Assembly: GCA_027448945.1 (NCBI GenBank) | Contig: DAIDMQ010000016.1 | Coordinates: forward strand, 1-64,000 | Length of the DNA stretch: 64,000 nt | From: Gallionellaceae bacterium | GTDB lineage: Bacteria > Pseudomonadota > Gammaproteobacteria > Burkholderiales > Gallionellaceae | Direction of reading: 5' to 3' | In this document: positions 43,767 through 52,867 of the stretch, piece after piece | Layout of the letters: every line of letters starts with the position of its first letter | Position numbering within the stretch: the first letter of the stretch is position 1 | Made by a program: the position numbers and the translations under genes | Notes under the pieces: model-generated | What the model was told of the DNA's origin: nothing | The model's input: the letters and a program-made list of their open reading frames with translations, nothing else | Databases searched by the model: none

Positions 43767-45314
43767 ATGTTACGTGCGTTATTTTTGTTGCTTGCAACGC
43801 TGCTGTTGAGTGCGTGCGGGACCAATCCTGTCACGCACAAAACTGAATTTCAGTTCGTCTCGGAATCCAATGAAATTGCTATGGGGCAGAAAAACTATGC
43901 GCCTGCCCGCCAACAGCAGGGCGGTGATTACGTCATCGATCCTGAACTGACGGCCTACGTGCAAAGCGTGGGCAATAAACTGGCGGCGGTATCGGATCGC
44001 AAGCTGCCTTATGAGTTTGTGGTACTTAATGACTCTGTCCCCAATGCATGGGCGATGCCTGGCGGCAAGATCGCATTCAATCGCGGCTTGCTTTATGAAT
44101 TGAATAGTGAGGCTGAACTGGCGGCGGTGTTGAGCCATGAGATTGTCCATGCCGCCGCGCGTCATGGTGCGAAAAGTATGGAAAGCGGTATATTGTTGCA
44201 AGGTGCGACGGTGCTGGCCGGTGTGGCGACACAAAACACGCGCTATGGAAATTTGGCGGTGGGCGGGGCGCAGCTGAGTTCGCAACTGATCTCCACCAAA
44301 TTTGGTCGGGATGACGAGTCCGAAGCCGATCATTACGGCATGATCTATATGAAGCGTGCAGGTTACGATCCGACTGCCGCAGTGACCCTGCAAGAAACTT
44401 TTGTGCGCCTAAGTAAGGGTAATAAATCCAATTTCATCCAAGGTTTGTTTGCCAGTCATCCACCCTCAGATCAACGTGTAGCCGACAATAAAGCCACGCT
44501 GGCCGAGGTGGGTGCGGGCGGGGAGTGGGGGCGTGAGGTTTATGCGGAAAAGGTCAAACACCTCAAGGCGACCGAGGCTGCTTACAAAGACTATGACGAG
44601 GGTGTGAAAGTGCTCGCTGCAGGTGATGCCATTAAGGCTGCCAGTCTTGCAAAACAGGCCATCGCCATCGAGCCGCGTGAAGCACGTTTTCAAGAGTTGC
44701 TGGGGGATGTGGCACTGTCGAAAAATGACAATAAACTTGCCCTGACTTATTACGACAAGGCGATCAAATTACAGCCTGACTACTTCCGTCCGCATGTGCA
44801 AAGCGGTATCGCGTTGAATAATCTGGGGCGCAAAGTTGAAGCGGAAAAGGCCTTACAAGCCAGCAACGCCTTGTTGCCCACCGCCACCAGTCACTTTCTG
44901 CTCGGCCAGTTGGCCGAAGGGCGCGGCGATGTGAATGCGGCGATGCAGAATTATCAGCTCGCCTCGGCTTCAAATTCAAATGTGGGTAAGGAGTCGGCGC
45001 AAAGCATGCTGCGTTTAGATGTGCCGCTGAATCCGTCTAAATACCTGCGTACAGGGGTGCAAATCGATAATTATGGGAACCTTTATGCGGTCGTGCAGAA
45101 CCCGACCAGTGTGGGATTGAAGCAAGTTCAGTTCAGAGTGCAGCGCCTGGATCCTGCTAACGGTCAGCCCGTCGCACAAACGCAATTAATCTTATTGCCG
45201 GGCGAGTTGGTGGCACAACAGCAGCGTGTAATACGCAGTGGCATACAAGTTGGTAATGCGCAGGAAGCCAGTCTTTATCGCGTGCTCGTCGAGCATGCGG
45301 TGGGACTGCCTTAG
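43767..45314 (+). CDS. M48-family metalloprotease lipoprotein with TPR repeats
   Basis: The 515-aa protein is a lipoprotein (LLLSACGTN) with an M48 zinc protease domain (about 40-235): HEIVHAAARH supplies the HExxH zinc site, and ESEADHYG supplies the third ligand. TPR helices follow (about 270-400, such as AIKLQPDYFRPHVQSGIALNNLGR), then a C-terminal beta-rich domain of about 100 residues. This arrangement is similar to BepA/LoiP-type periplasmic quality-control proteases that act on outer-membrane proteins. ATG 43767 is preceded by GGGAG at 6 nt. Confidence 0.9.
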   Translation: MLRALFLLLATLLLSACGTNPVTHKTEFQFVSESNEIAMGQKNYAPARQQQGGDYVIDPELTAYVQSVGNKLAAVSDRKLPYEFVVLNDSVPNAWAMPGGKIAFNRGLLYELNSEAELAAVLSHEIVHAAARHGAKSMESGILLQGATVLAGVATQNTRYGNLAVGGAQLSSQLISTKFGRDDESEADHYGMIYMKRAGYDPTAAVTLQETFVRLSKGNKSNFIQGLFASHPPSDQRVADNKATLAEVGAGGEWGREVYAEKVKHLKATEAAYKDYDEGVKVLAAGDAIKAASLAKQAIAIEPREARFQELLGDVALSKNDNKLALTYYDKAIKLQPDYFRPHVQSGIALNNLGRKVEAEKALQASNALLPTATSHFLLGQLAEGRGDVNAAMQNYQLASASNSNVGKESAQSMLRLDVPLNPSKYLRTGVQIDNYGNLYAVVQNPTSVGLKQVQFRVQRLDPANGQPVAQTQLILLPGELVAQQQRVIRSGIQVGNAQEASLYRVLVEHAVGLP

Positions 45315-45324
45315 TTTGGGTGTA

Positions 45325-46047
45325 TCAACGCGATAGGTCGAAGCGCATCACGCGATAGAAATGATAAAAGCAATGCTGTATGTCGGGAGGGCCTTTTAGT
45401 GTTTTGCCGCGCCGGGAGAGCGAGTCGATTAGTTTTTTCTCCACATCTTCGCCCCAGAATCCGGGTAGGAACGGTTCCAGACGCGCTAATATCCAGCGGA
45501 AGGGCGGGAGGCGGTAAAGCAAGTGGTGACGCGGTGTTTCGCCATATTCGGTGATGAGGACAGAGCCGCCAGGGCGAAGGACTCGCGCGATCTCTTCATA
45601 CACATGTTGCCGCGCTTCTGCCGGCATCTCATGAAACAAGAAAAATAAGATGACCTGATCGAAGGCGTTATCAGCATACGCGAGCGACTCTGCATTCATG
45701 CGGGCGAGATGGCAACGGTCGGCCACATCTTGTGTCTTGCCGCGCGCCAGTTGCAATTGGCCAACAGCCACGTCACACAAATGCACTTCGTTGTCGGTGT
45801 GATGCAATAAGGATGGCGTGAGTTTGCCGTAAACGCAGGTGAGTTGCAGCAAGCGTGCACCGGGCTTGTCCTCAACCCTGGACAAGGTCTTGTTCAGTAG
45901 CGTGTCGTATTGACCGAACAGGATGGCATTGATGATGGGTTGGTGATCGAAGAACCAGATGCTCTTCTCCCATAGATAAGCCCACCAATAATGTTGTGCC
46001 AGATAATCTGGTATGCCGCCTGTCAGGAATTTTTTGTACAAAGGCAT
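45325..46047 (-). CDS. rquA: RquA-like rhodoquinone biosynthesis protein
   Basis: The 240-aa SAM-binding Rossmann protein carries features of RquA, which converts ubiquinone to rhodoquinone for anaerobic fumarate-linked respiration. YWWAYLWEKSIWFFDHQPIINAILFGQYDTL is the family N-terminal block. The usual GxGxG motif I is replaced by LLQLTCVYGKL, the atypical RquA form. FHEMP, RVLRPGGSVLITEYG are standard. ATG 46047 has GAGG at 7 nt. It is the last gene of the minus-strand operon. It could be a generic methyltransferase; the motif I replacement favours RquA. Confidence 0.65.
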   Translation of the reverse strand: MPLYKKFLTGGIPDYLAQHYWWAYLWEKSIWFFDHQPIINAILFGQYDTLLNKTLSRVEDKPGARLLQLTCVYGKLTPSLLHHTDNEVHLCDVAVGQLQLARGKTQDVADRCHLARMNAESLAYADNAFDQVILFFLFHEMPAEARQHVYEEIARVLRPGGSVLITEYGETPRHHLLYRLPPFRWILARLEPFLPGFWGEDVEKKLIDSLSRRGKTLKGPPDIQHCFYHFYRVMRFDLSR

Positions 46048-46055
46048 GTAGGACC

Positions 46056-46805
46056 TCAGCCGGGGTGACACACGCTGCAATGGGGGTCGGGTCGCAGTGC
46101 AACCTGACGAATGTTCATCTCCAACGCGTCCAGCGTCAGCATGCGCGCATTCAAGCCGGACGCTATTCCCATCAAGAGTTTCAAAGCTTCAGCGGCCTGT
46201 ATCGTTCCTATGATGCCCACCAGTGGCGAGAACACACCGGTGGTGGCGCAACGCAGCTCCTGCGCTTCGCTATCTTCGGGATACAGGCAGTTGTAGCAGG
46301 GGATATCGTCGCGGCGGAAGTCGAACACCGAAGCCATCCCTGAAAACTGTATGGCAGCCCCCGACACGAGCGGTTTTCTCAACTCGTGACAGATGCGATT
46401 GATGGCATAGCGTGTGTCGAAGTTGTCTGAGCAGTCCAGCACCACATCTGTTTGTGCGATGAGGGTGCGCAGACGCACGGCATCAGCGCGTTCATTCAGG
46501 GGTACATAGCTGATTTCGGGGTTGATGTGGGTGAGGGTGGCGACCGCCGAGGTGACTTTGCTTTTTCCTAGCGCGGAGGTTTGATGCGCGATTTGGCGCT
46601 GCAGATTGCTCAACTCGACGGTGTCGTGGTCACACAGTGTGAGTTCTCCTACACCGCTGGAAGCCAGATAAAGTGAGGCCGGAGAGCCGAGCCCGCCGAT
46701 CCCTATGATGAGTGCCTTGCTGTTGAGTAAGCGCTGCTGACCTTCTATGCCGATTTCGTCGAGCAGGATGTGGCGGCTGTAACGTAGTAACTGACTATCG
46801 TTCAT
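46056..46805 (-). CDS. moeB: ThiF/MoeB-type adenylyltransferase
   Basis: The 249-aa E1-like enzyme adenylates the C-terminal Gly of a ubiquitin-like sulfur carrier (MoaD or ThiS). The nucleotide motif IIGIGGLGSPASLYLASSGVG, the catalytic arginine in LSNLQRQI, and metal-binding pairs CYNC and CSVC are present. ATG 46805 is chosen over the track's extra two residues. It overlaps nothing but is 6 nt after the hypothetical gene and 8 nt before the RquA-like gene. Confidence 0.9.
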   Translation of the reverse strand: MNDSQLLRYSRHILLDEIGIEGQQRLLNSKALIIGIGGLGSPASLYLASSGVGELTLCDHDTVELSNLQRQIAHQTSALGKSKVTSAVATLTHINPEISYVPLNERADAVRLRTLIAQTDVVLDCSDNFDTRYAINRICHELRKPLVSGAAIQFSGMASVFDFRRDDIPCYNCLYPEDSEAQELRCATTGVFSPLVGIIGTIQAAEALKLLMGIASGLNARMLTLDALEMNIRQVALRPDPHCSVCHPG

Positions 46806-46811
46806 GCACAC

Positions 46812-47219
46812 TCATTTGTAGCGGCGCAATTCAGGCGGCGTGGTCTCGTCGTGATCGCCGTGCAGATGCGTGTCGTAAGCGCGTATGAAGATTTCTTTCT
46901 CGCGCCGCTTGGTGGGATGGTCTGGCACATCCATATTGTGTAATTCAGTGTCTTCACAATAGTGAACGACCTGGCGGCTGATGCGATTCAACAGGCTGTT
47001 GTCCAGCACGAAGCCCTGTTCCACCAGAGCATGCTCCAATCCGGCCATGGTGTAGTGTTCCAAGCTGTAGCAAAGAACTACTGCATCGGGCTTTTCGCCA
47101 CGGTGTACGACTAAGTCCTCCAGGCCAGACAATAAATGCAATGCTTTATCTACTTGGCCTGCGGGCTCATCGGCGAAGATGAGCTCGCGTTTCTTTTGCA
47201 TGTCACAAGGGTTGATCAT
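46812..47219 (-). CDS. conserved hypothetical protein in gpmI operon
   Basis: The 135-aa protein has an N-terminal part with GEKPDAVVLCYSLEHYTMAGLEHALVEQGFVLDNSLLNRI and a charged C-terminus (HPTKRREKEIFIRAYDTHLHGDHDETTPPELRRYK). I do not recognise a domain; the mid segment looks like a small regulatory fold. It is 24 nt after ctpA and 6 nt before moeB, so it is co-transcribed. Confidence 0.75.
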   Translation of the reverse strand: MINPCDMQKKRELIFADEPAGQVDKALHLLSGLEDLVVHRGEKPDAVVLCYSLEHYTMAGLEHALVEQGFVLDNSLLNRISRQVVHYCEDTELHNMDVPDHPTKRREKEIFIRAYDTHLHGDHDETTPPELRRYK

Positions 47220-47243
47220 GATTTCCTCGCAGTGTCTCAGCGA

Positions 47244-48629
47244 TCATTTACCGTGCAGGATCTGCATCCCTTTGAGCAGATTCAGAGCCTGGTTCAATTG
47301 ATAATCGTTCTTGGAGCCAAATTCGGCAGGCGCCACCTTGTTGTCTTCCGGTTTGTCTATCACTTGTGCCTGCTTCTTGCTATCGCCCTTGTCTTCAGCC
47401 TGCGTGTCGTTGATTAGATGTTTGTCCAGATCGGCTTCACGCAGACGGAAGGCATTTTCTAAGGCGGTAGTAGAGGGATCTTCCACCAGGATGTCGGGCA
47501 CGATGCCCTTGGCCTGTATGGAGCGACCGCTAGGGGTGTAGTAACGCGCCGTGGTGAGTTTCACTGCGGTGTTGTTGCCCAGTGGCAAGATGGTCTGTAC
47601 CGAGCCTTTGCCAAATGTCTGGGTACCCATGATGACTGCACGTTTGTGATCTTGCAGTGCGCCAGCCACAATTTCTGATGCGGATGCAGAGCCGCCATTG
47701 ACCAAGACCACCATAGGGACACTCTTCACCGCTTCGGGCAGGCCTTTCAAATAGTCGGATTTGCCGCTGCTACGGATGTAATTCTCCGGATTCGCAGTCA
47801 GGCGCATCTTGGCATCTTCAGTGCGGCCGTCGGTATAGACCACCAATGCATCTTTCGCCAAGAAGGCTGAAGAAACACCAACGGCACCGGTGAGCAAGCC
47901 GCCCGGATCGTTACGCAAGTCCAGAATCAGACCTTTCATTTCGCCTTTATTCTCTTTGAAGAGTTTCTCCAAGGCGCTGGCAAGGTTCTCGCCGGTATGT
48001 TCCTGGAATTGGGTGATGCGCACGAACACATAGCCGTTCTCGAGCAATTTCGCCTTAACGCTCTGTACTTTGATGACGGCACGCGTCACGCTGATGACTA
48101 GCGGTTTGGGCTCGTTCTTGCGAATGATGGTGAGCAGTATCTTGCTGCCCGGCTTGCCGCGCATGCGTTTCACCGCATCATTAAGCGACAGACCTTTAAC
48201 CAAGGTGTCATCCAATTTGATGATCAAATCGCCGCTCTTCACGCCTGCCTGGAAGGCGGGGGTATCTTCGATAGGAGAGATGACCTTAACCAAACCGTCT
48301 TCCATTCCCACTTCTATACCCAAGCCGCCGAACTCCCCTTGGGTGCTGGATTGCAGTTCTTTGAATGCATCGGCATCCAAGTATGCAGAGTGGGGGTCCA
48401 AACCGCCCACCATGCCGTTGATGGCCTGGGTGATCAGGGTCTTGTCGGAGACAGGCTCTACATAATCGCTTTTGATGCGTCCGAATACGTCGGTGAAAGC
48501 GCGCATCTCTTCAACGGGGAGCGGGGTAGCCAGCGTGTCTTTTTGCGCGACAGCCGTTAAATGTATGGTCAATGCCACACCAGTGAATAAACCCAGACCT
48601 ACTAAACCCAATTTTTCTAAACGACGCAT
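47244..48629 (-). CDS. ctpA: carboxyl-terminal processing protease (S41)
   Basis: The 461-aa periplasmic serine protease has an N-terminal membrane anchor, a PDZ domain (about 90-165, with GLGIEVGMEDGLVKVISPI), and the S41 domain with catalytic Ser in NGGSASASEIVAGAL and Lys in TFGKGSVQ. It trims or degrades envelope proteins by their C-terminus. The C-terminal tail is Lys/Gln-rich. ATG 48629 replaces the track start, which overlaps envC. Confidence 0.95.
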   Translation of the reverse strand: MRRLEKLGLVGLGLFTGVALTIHLTAVAQKDTLATPLPVEEMRAFTDVFGRIKSDYVEPVSDKTLITQAINGMVGGLDPHSAYLDADAFKELQSSTQGEFGGLGIEVGMEDGLVKVISPIEDTPAFQAGVKSGDLIIKLDDTLVKGLSLNDAVKRMRGKPGSKILLTIIRKNEPKPLVISVTRAVIKVQSVKAKLLENGYVFVRITQFQEHTGENLASALEKLFKENKGEMKGLILDLRNDPGGLLTGAVGVSSAFLAKDALVVYTDGRTEDAKMRLTANPENYIRSSGKSDYLKGLPEAVKSVPMVVLVNGGSASASEIVAGALQDHKRAVIMGTQTFGKGSVQTILPLGNNTAVKLTTARYYTPSGRSIQAKGIVPDILVEDPSTTALENAFRLREADLDKHLINDTQAEDKGDSKKQAQVIDKPEDNKVAPAEFGSKNDYQLNQALNLLKGMQILHGK

Positions 48630-48642
48630 GTGTGCTCCATAA

Positions 48643-49815
48643 TTATTTTGCCGCCAGCCACTTAAGGGGATCCAACGGCTTACTTTCCAAACGCAGTTCA
48701 AAGTATAAACCAGTATCTTCATTACCGCCGCTGTTGCCTACAGCGGCAATCGTGTCTCCGCCGCGCAACTCATCGCCGACTTGTTTGTAGAGTGTCTCAT
48801 TGTTGCCATATAAGCTCATATAGCCTTTGCCATGATCCACGATGAGCAAATTGCCGAAGCCGCGTAGCCAGTCGGCAAATACTACCCGACCTGCGGCGAT
48901 GGTTTTGACCATTTGCCCCTCGGCGGCACGTACAAAGATACCTTTCCACAACACGGTACTATCGGTGCGGGGTGCGCCGAAGCGATTGGTGATGTCTCCT
49001 TTGACGGGGATGGCAAGCTTGCCTTTGAGTTGAGCGAAGGGTTTGCCGTCATAACGATCATCGGGCAGCTTATTGTTACTGAAGATGGACGTGGACTTGG
49101 GTTGGGCCAGCATCTGCGTTATCTTCTCGACCAATTGGGCTAGTCGATTCTCGTTCTGTTGCAAGCGCAGTATTTCGCGGCGTTGCCCTCTGAGTTGCTG
49201 GGATATCTTGATTAGCGTTTGTTTGCGCTGTTGACGCTTTTCCTTGAGGTCGAGTTGTTGGGCCTTCTGCTCGGCTTCCAGTGATTTGAGCGTGGCGCGT
49301 TGCTCTTGGGTCTCATTGCTGAGACTGGCGATCTTTTGCAGATTGGCGCGCATGGCATTGAGCCAGTTTGCACGATTGCGAGCGATGTAGTGAAAGTACT
49401 CGAGATCGCGCGCGACTTGGTTAGGATCGCGATTGCTTAACAATAATTTTGCGTATTCCTCTTGTCCACCCAGATATTGCTGGTAGAGCAAACGGCCTAG
49501 CAACACTTGCTGACCTGTCATATTCTTGCTGAGTTGTCGTTGCTGGGACTGTAATTCACTGAGTTTATGGTCGGCGATACGCTGTTGCTCAGACAGCAAG
49601 GCGATCTGGCGATTCACATTGCTGATGGCACGCTCTGATTCACGCAAAGCGTCGGAAGCTGTGGTTTTGGATTCGGTAGTCTTGTCCATGTTGCGCTGCA
49701 TGGCAGAGATGCGTTGGCGCAGATTCTCCAACTCCGCCTGCTGATCTGCATGCGCACCATGTGTGGTGAGCAGCAAAAAGCACATCAGCAGCAAGCAGCG
49801 TGTATAGAGCGTCAC
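48643..49815 (-). CDS. envC: EnvC-like murein hydrolase activator with degenerate LytM domain
   Basis: The 390-aa protein has a signal peptide, long coiled coils (about 25-250) and a C-terminal LytM/M23 domain (about 270-390). The zinc-site residues of active M23 peptidases are missing: [12 protein letters not shown] replaces the HxH-type motif, and the H-D pair is absent from [16 protein letters not shown]. This matches EnvC-type activators that recruit and activate amidases at the septum rather than hydrolysing peptidoglycan. The 4-bp overlap with gpmI and 13-nt gap to ctpA mark an operon. Confidence 0.9.
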   Translation of the reverse strand: MTLYTRCLLLMCFLLLTTHGAHADQQAELENLRQRISAMQRNMDKTTESKTTASDALRESERAISNVNRQIALLSEQQRIADHKLSELQSQQRQLSKNMTGQQVLLGRLLYQQYLGGQEEYAKLLLSNRDPNQVARDLEYFHYIARNRANWLNAMRANLQKIASLSNETQEQRATLKSLEAEQKAQQLDLKEKRQQRKQTLIKISQQLRGQRREILRLQQNENRLAQLVEKITQMLAQPKSTSIFSNNKLPDDRYDGKPFAQLKGKLAIPVKGDITNRFGAPRTDSTVLWKGIFVRAAEGQMVKTIAAGRVVFADWLRGFGNLLIVDHGKGYMSLYGNNETLYKQVGDELRGGDTIAAVGNSGGNEDTGLYFELRLESKPLDPLKWLAAK

Positions 49816-51350
49816 TTGAATCGGATTAAGCTTTGCCCGGTCATTTCATCGGGTTTGGGCAGGCCCATCATATGCAAGAGGGTGGGCGCCAGGTCGCGCA
49901 ACGCTCCCTTTTCTGCGACTACAGCATGGCGCCCGACGTATACGAATGGCACCAGATTTAGGGTATGTGCGGTATGAGCCTGATGGGTGCTGTGATCTAT
50001 CATTTGTTCGGCATTGCCGTGATCGGCTGTGATGATGACCTCGCCACCTATGGTTTGCATGGCTTTGACCACTCGACCTATGCAGATGTCCAATGTCTCG
50101 ATGGCCTTGGTCGCCGCTGCCATATCTCCGCTATGGCCTACCATGTCGCCATTGGCGTAGTTGCAGATCATGGTTTGGTACTTGCGCGACAAAATCGCCG
50201 CTTCAAGTTTGTCGGTCACTTCAAAGGCGCTCATCTCCGGCTTGAGATCGTAGGTCGCAACCTTGGGTGAAGGCACCAAGATGCGGTCCTCGCCTTCATA
50301 GGGCTGCTCTTTGCCGCCATTCAGGAAGTAGGTGACGTGCGCATACTTCTCGGTTTCAGCGATGCGTAGTTGCCTCATGCCCAGCTTGGAGAGGTATTCG
50401 CCTAAGGTGTTGTGTATGGCTTCTGCGCGGTAGGCGCACGGTTGGTGGAAGTCCTCGCCGTAGTTGCTCAGAGTGGTGACATTACCCAGCTTGGGAAAAT
50501 GTTTGCGTGCAAAGCCGCTGAAATTCTCGTCGCTCAGGGCGCGTGTAATCTCGCGGGCGCGATCAGCACGGAAGTTCATGAATATCAGCGCGTCACCATC
50601 ATTCATGCGCACCGATGATTGGCCGGCAGGGATGACGCTGGTGGCTTGTACGAACTCGTCGTTCTCGTCACGCGCATATGCGGCTTCAAGTGCCTCATGG
50701 GCGGTGTGTGCGCTGAACAGTCCTTGTCCTTGGGTCAGCAAATCATAAGCGGTTTCTACTCTATCCCAACGATTGTCGCGGTCCATCGCGAAATAGCGTC
50801 CGATTACAGAGGCTATCTGACCCACGCCCAGCTTGTCACATAGGGCTTGCAGGGTCTGTAAAGATGGCTCTGCGCTTCTCGGCGGAGTGTCGCGACCGTC
50901 CAGGAAGGCGTGCAGATAGACTTTCTTCAGGCCAGCCTTGGCTGCCATCTCCAGCATGGTATAGATATGGTTTTCATGGCTGTGTACGCCGCCCGCAGAC
51001 AGCAGTCCCATGATGTGCAGGGCGCTGCCATTGTCCAGGGCGGTTTTGATTGCTGCGCGCAATGCGGTGTTGTCAAAGAATTTGCCTTCTTCTATTTCTA
51101 CATCAATGCGGCTTATATCTTGGTATACCACGCGGCCTGCGCCGATATTGAGATGGCCCACTTCTGAGTTACCCATCTGACTGCTTGGCAAGCCGACAGC
51201 CTTTTCCGAAGCGTCGATTAGGGTGTGAGGGTAGTCGCGCCAGTAGCTGTCCCAGTTGGGTTTATGCGCTGCGGCGATGGCGTTGTAGTCGGTATCTTCT
51301 CGATAACCGAAGCCGTCCAAGATAATCAGTAAAACAGGAGTGATGTTCAT
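49812..51350 (-). CDS. gpmI: cofactor-independent phosphoglycerate mutase
   Basis: The 512-aa manganese enzyme interconverts 2- and 3-phosphoglycerate. The metal and catalytic serine regions [13 protein letters not shown] and [22 protein letters not shown] are intact, as are [11 protein letters not shown] and [15 protein letters not shown] at the C-terminal metal site. It is the first gene of a six-gene minus-strand operon and is divergent from arsR. Confidence 0.97.
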   Translation of the reverse strand: MNITPVLLIILDGFGYREDTDYNAIAAAHKPNWDSYWRDYPHTLIDASEKAVGLPSSQMGNSEVGHLNIGAGRVVYQDISRIDVEIEEGKFFDNTALRAAIKTALDNGSALHIMGLLSAGGVHSHENHIYTMLEMAAKAGLKKVYLHAFLDGRDTPPRSAEPSLQTLQALCDKLGVGQIASVIGRYFAMDRDNRWDRVETAYDLLTQGQGLFSAHTAHEALEAAYARDENDEFVQATSVIPAGQSSVRMNDGDALIFMNFRADRAREITRALSDENFSGFARKHFPKLGNVTTLSNYGEDFHQPCAYRAEAIHNTLGEYLSKLGMRQLRIAETEKYAHVTYFLNGGKEQPYEGEDRILVPSPKVATYDLKPEMSAFEVTDKLEAAILSRKYQTMICNYANGDMVGHSGDMAAATKAIETLDICIGRVVKAMQTIGGEVIITADHGNAEQMIDHSTHQAHTAHTLNLVPFVYVGRHAVVAEKGALRDLAPTLLHMMGLPKPDEMTGQSLIRFK

Positions 51351-51400
51351 CAGGTAATATATAAGTAAGCGATAATTTTTAAACAGCGGTATTTTAGCCG

Positions 51401-51415
51401 AATTCGTCGTGAATT
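51401..51415. promoter_or_regulatory. small inverted repeat upstream of arsR
   Basis: AATTC and GAATT flank 5 nt just upstream of the arsR start and between the divergent gpmI and arsR genes. It could contribute to autoregulation. Evidence is symmetry only. Confidence 0.3.
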
Positions 51416-51434
51416 ATTTAACACCGAGGTTTAT

Positions 51435-51737
51435 ATGCAACATCCCATCATAGATAGAGAGCAGGATATTAACCAAGCTTCGCAAGCAATCAAGGCCATG
51501 GCTCACCCCTTGCGCTTGAAGATATTGTGTTTGCTCGGCGATCAGGAAGTCAGCGTGCAAGACATCGTCGAATACGTTGGCACTTCGCAAAGCAATATTT
51601 CGCAGCATTTGGCCATCTTGCGTGACAAAGGTGTGTTGGCGACCCGCAAAGAAGCCAATTTTGTTTACTACCGTATCAATGACCCGCGCACATTGAAGTT
51701 GGTGGGTTTGATGCGGGAGGTGTTTTGCAGCAACTGA
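51435..51737 (+). CDS. ArsR-family regulator with BigR/SqrR-like cysteine pair
   Basis: The 100-aa winged-helix repressor has the ArsR core: MAHPLRLKILCLLGDQEVSVQDIV and SQSNISQHLAILRDKGVLATRKEANFVYYRI. C32 in the second helix and C98 near the C-terminus are placed like the two cysteines of BigR/SqrR-type persulfide sensors. The metal-binding ELCVCDL motif of arsenic ArsR is absent (EVSVQDI). It is followed after 47 nt by an RND adaptor preceded by a palindrome, so it likely controls the downstream cluster in response to sulfide, persulfide or oxidant. Confidence 0.85.
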   Translation: MQHPIIDREQDINQASQAIKAMAHPLRLKILCLLGDQEVSVQDIVEYVGTSQSNISQHLAILRDKGVLATRKEANFVYYRINDPRTLKLVGLMREVFCSN

Positions 51738-51759
51738 AAGGTTGTTTGATTATATCGAG

Positions 51760-51777
51760 TATTAGTATATGCTAATA
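51760..51777. promoter_or_regulatory. 18-bp near-perfect palindrome, candidate ArsR operator
   Basis: TATTAGTATATGCTAATA is symmetric except for one central-arm pair. It lies in the 62-nt gap between arsR and the RND adaptor, a typical site for a winged-helix repressor dimer. Confidence 0.6.
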
Positions 51778-51799
51778 CATTGGATTGGTGATTTTCGGG

Positions 51800-52825
51800 A
51801 TGGCTAAGATGAAAAACATATGGATGTTTGGTGCCTTGCTGGGCAGTGTGATGTCGGTGCAAGCTGCGGAGCAGTTGGCGGTCGCGCCAGTTGAATACCG
51901 CGAGGTCGCACAAACTTATGTCGCAGAGGGTTTGGTAGAAGCGACACGTCAATCAACGGTTTCCGCACAGATATCGGGTCGGGTAAAAGAAATATATTTT
52001 GACGTGGGAGATAGGGTCAAGCCGGGTCAATTAATTCTGCGCATAGACGAGCGTGAAGCGGCGCAAGCCTTGGCAGGCAGTCAAGCTCAGTTGGCACAGG
52101 CGCAAGCTAATCTGCAAAACGCCAAGTCTACTTATGAGCGCGCCAAACAGATGTTTGCACAAAAATTTATCAGCCAAGCGGCGCTGGATAAGGCTGAGGC
52201 GGATTATCGGGTTGCCGTTGCACAAGCGGCCGCAAGCAGTGCGGGCGCAAGTCAGGCTGGCTTGGCGCATGCATACACCGCCGTGATCGCACCCTACGGT
52301 GGCGTAGTAGCTTCGCGTCATGTCGAGGTGGGTGAGATGGTGATGCCCGGTAAGCCTTTGATGACTGGCTTTGACCCATCCGAGATGCGCGTGCTGGTGA
52401 GCTTGCCGCAATACAAGCTGGCTGAAATCGGCAAGCATCCTGAAGTGATGGTGGAGCTGCCTGCGCTTGGTAAATACATCAAAGCAACATCGACACAAGT
52501 CCAGCCTCTGGCGGATGCGCGTACGCATGGGACAGAGGCGCGCGTAACATTGCCACCCAACGAAGCAGGTATTTATCCTGGCATGTTCGTGCGTGCACAT
52601 TTTGTGATTGGTAAAGCTAAAAAGTTGATGCTCCCCGTGAGTGCGGTGTTGCGTCGTAGTGAAGTGGTTGCCGTCTATGTGGTGGATGACAAGGGCGGCG
52701 TTAAGTTGCGTCAAGTACGTCTGGGTGATGTCAGCACAGATGGTGGCGTGGAAGTACTGGCTGGCTTGTCGGCCGGCGAGAGGGTGGCATTGGATCCTAT
52801 CAAAGCAGGCATGATGGGGAAGTGA
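51800..52825 (+). CDS. RND efflux periplasmic adaptor (MFP) subunit
   Basis: The 341-aa protein has a signal peptide (MKNIWMFGALLGSVMSVQA). A lipoyl/hairpin region (ISGRVKEIYFDVGDRVKPGQLILRID) follows, with a helical hairpin (QALAGSQAQLAQAQANLQNAKSTYERAKQMF) and beta-barrel. It bridges the RND pump to an outer-membrane channel. No TolC-like gene follows, so a channel from elsewhere is expected. ATG 51800 or 51809 is preferred; 51785 (track) adds an unlikely leader. Confidence 0.88.
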   Translation: MAKMKNIWMFGALLGSVMSVQAAEQLAVAPVEYREVAQTYVAEGLVEATRQSTVSAQISGRVKEIYFDVGDRVKPGQLILRIDEREAAQALAGSQAQLAQAQANLQNAKSTYERAKQMFAQKFISQAALDKAEADYRVAVAQAAASSAGASQAGLAHAYTAVIAPYGGVVASRHVEVGEMVMPGKPLMTGFDPSEMRVLVSLPQYKLAEIGKHPEVMVELPALGKYIKATSTQVQPLADARTHGTEARVTLPPNEAGIYPGMFVRAHFVIGKAKKLMLPVSAVLRRSEVVAVYVVDDKGGVKLRQVRLGDVSTDGGVEVLAGLSAGERVALDPIKAGMMGK

Positions 52826-52867
52826 TCGGTAGTACGTGGCAATAAACAAACTTGGGAGAGTAAAAGA

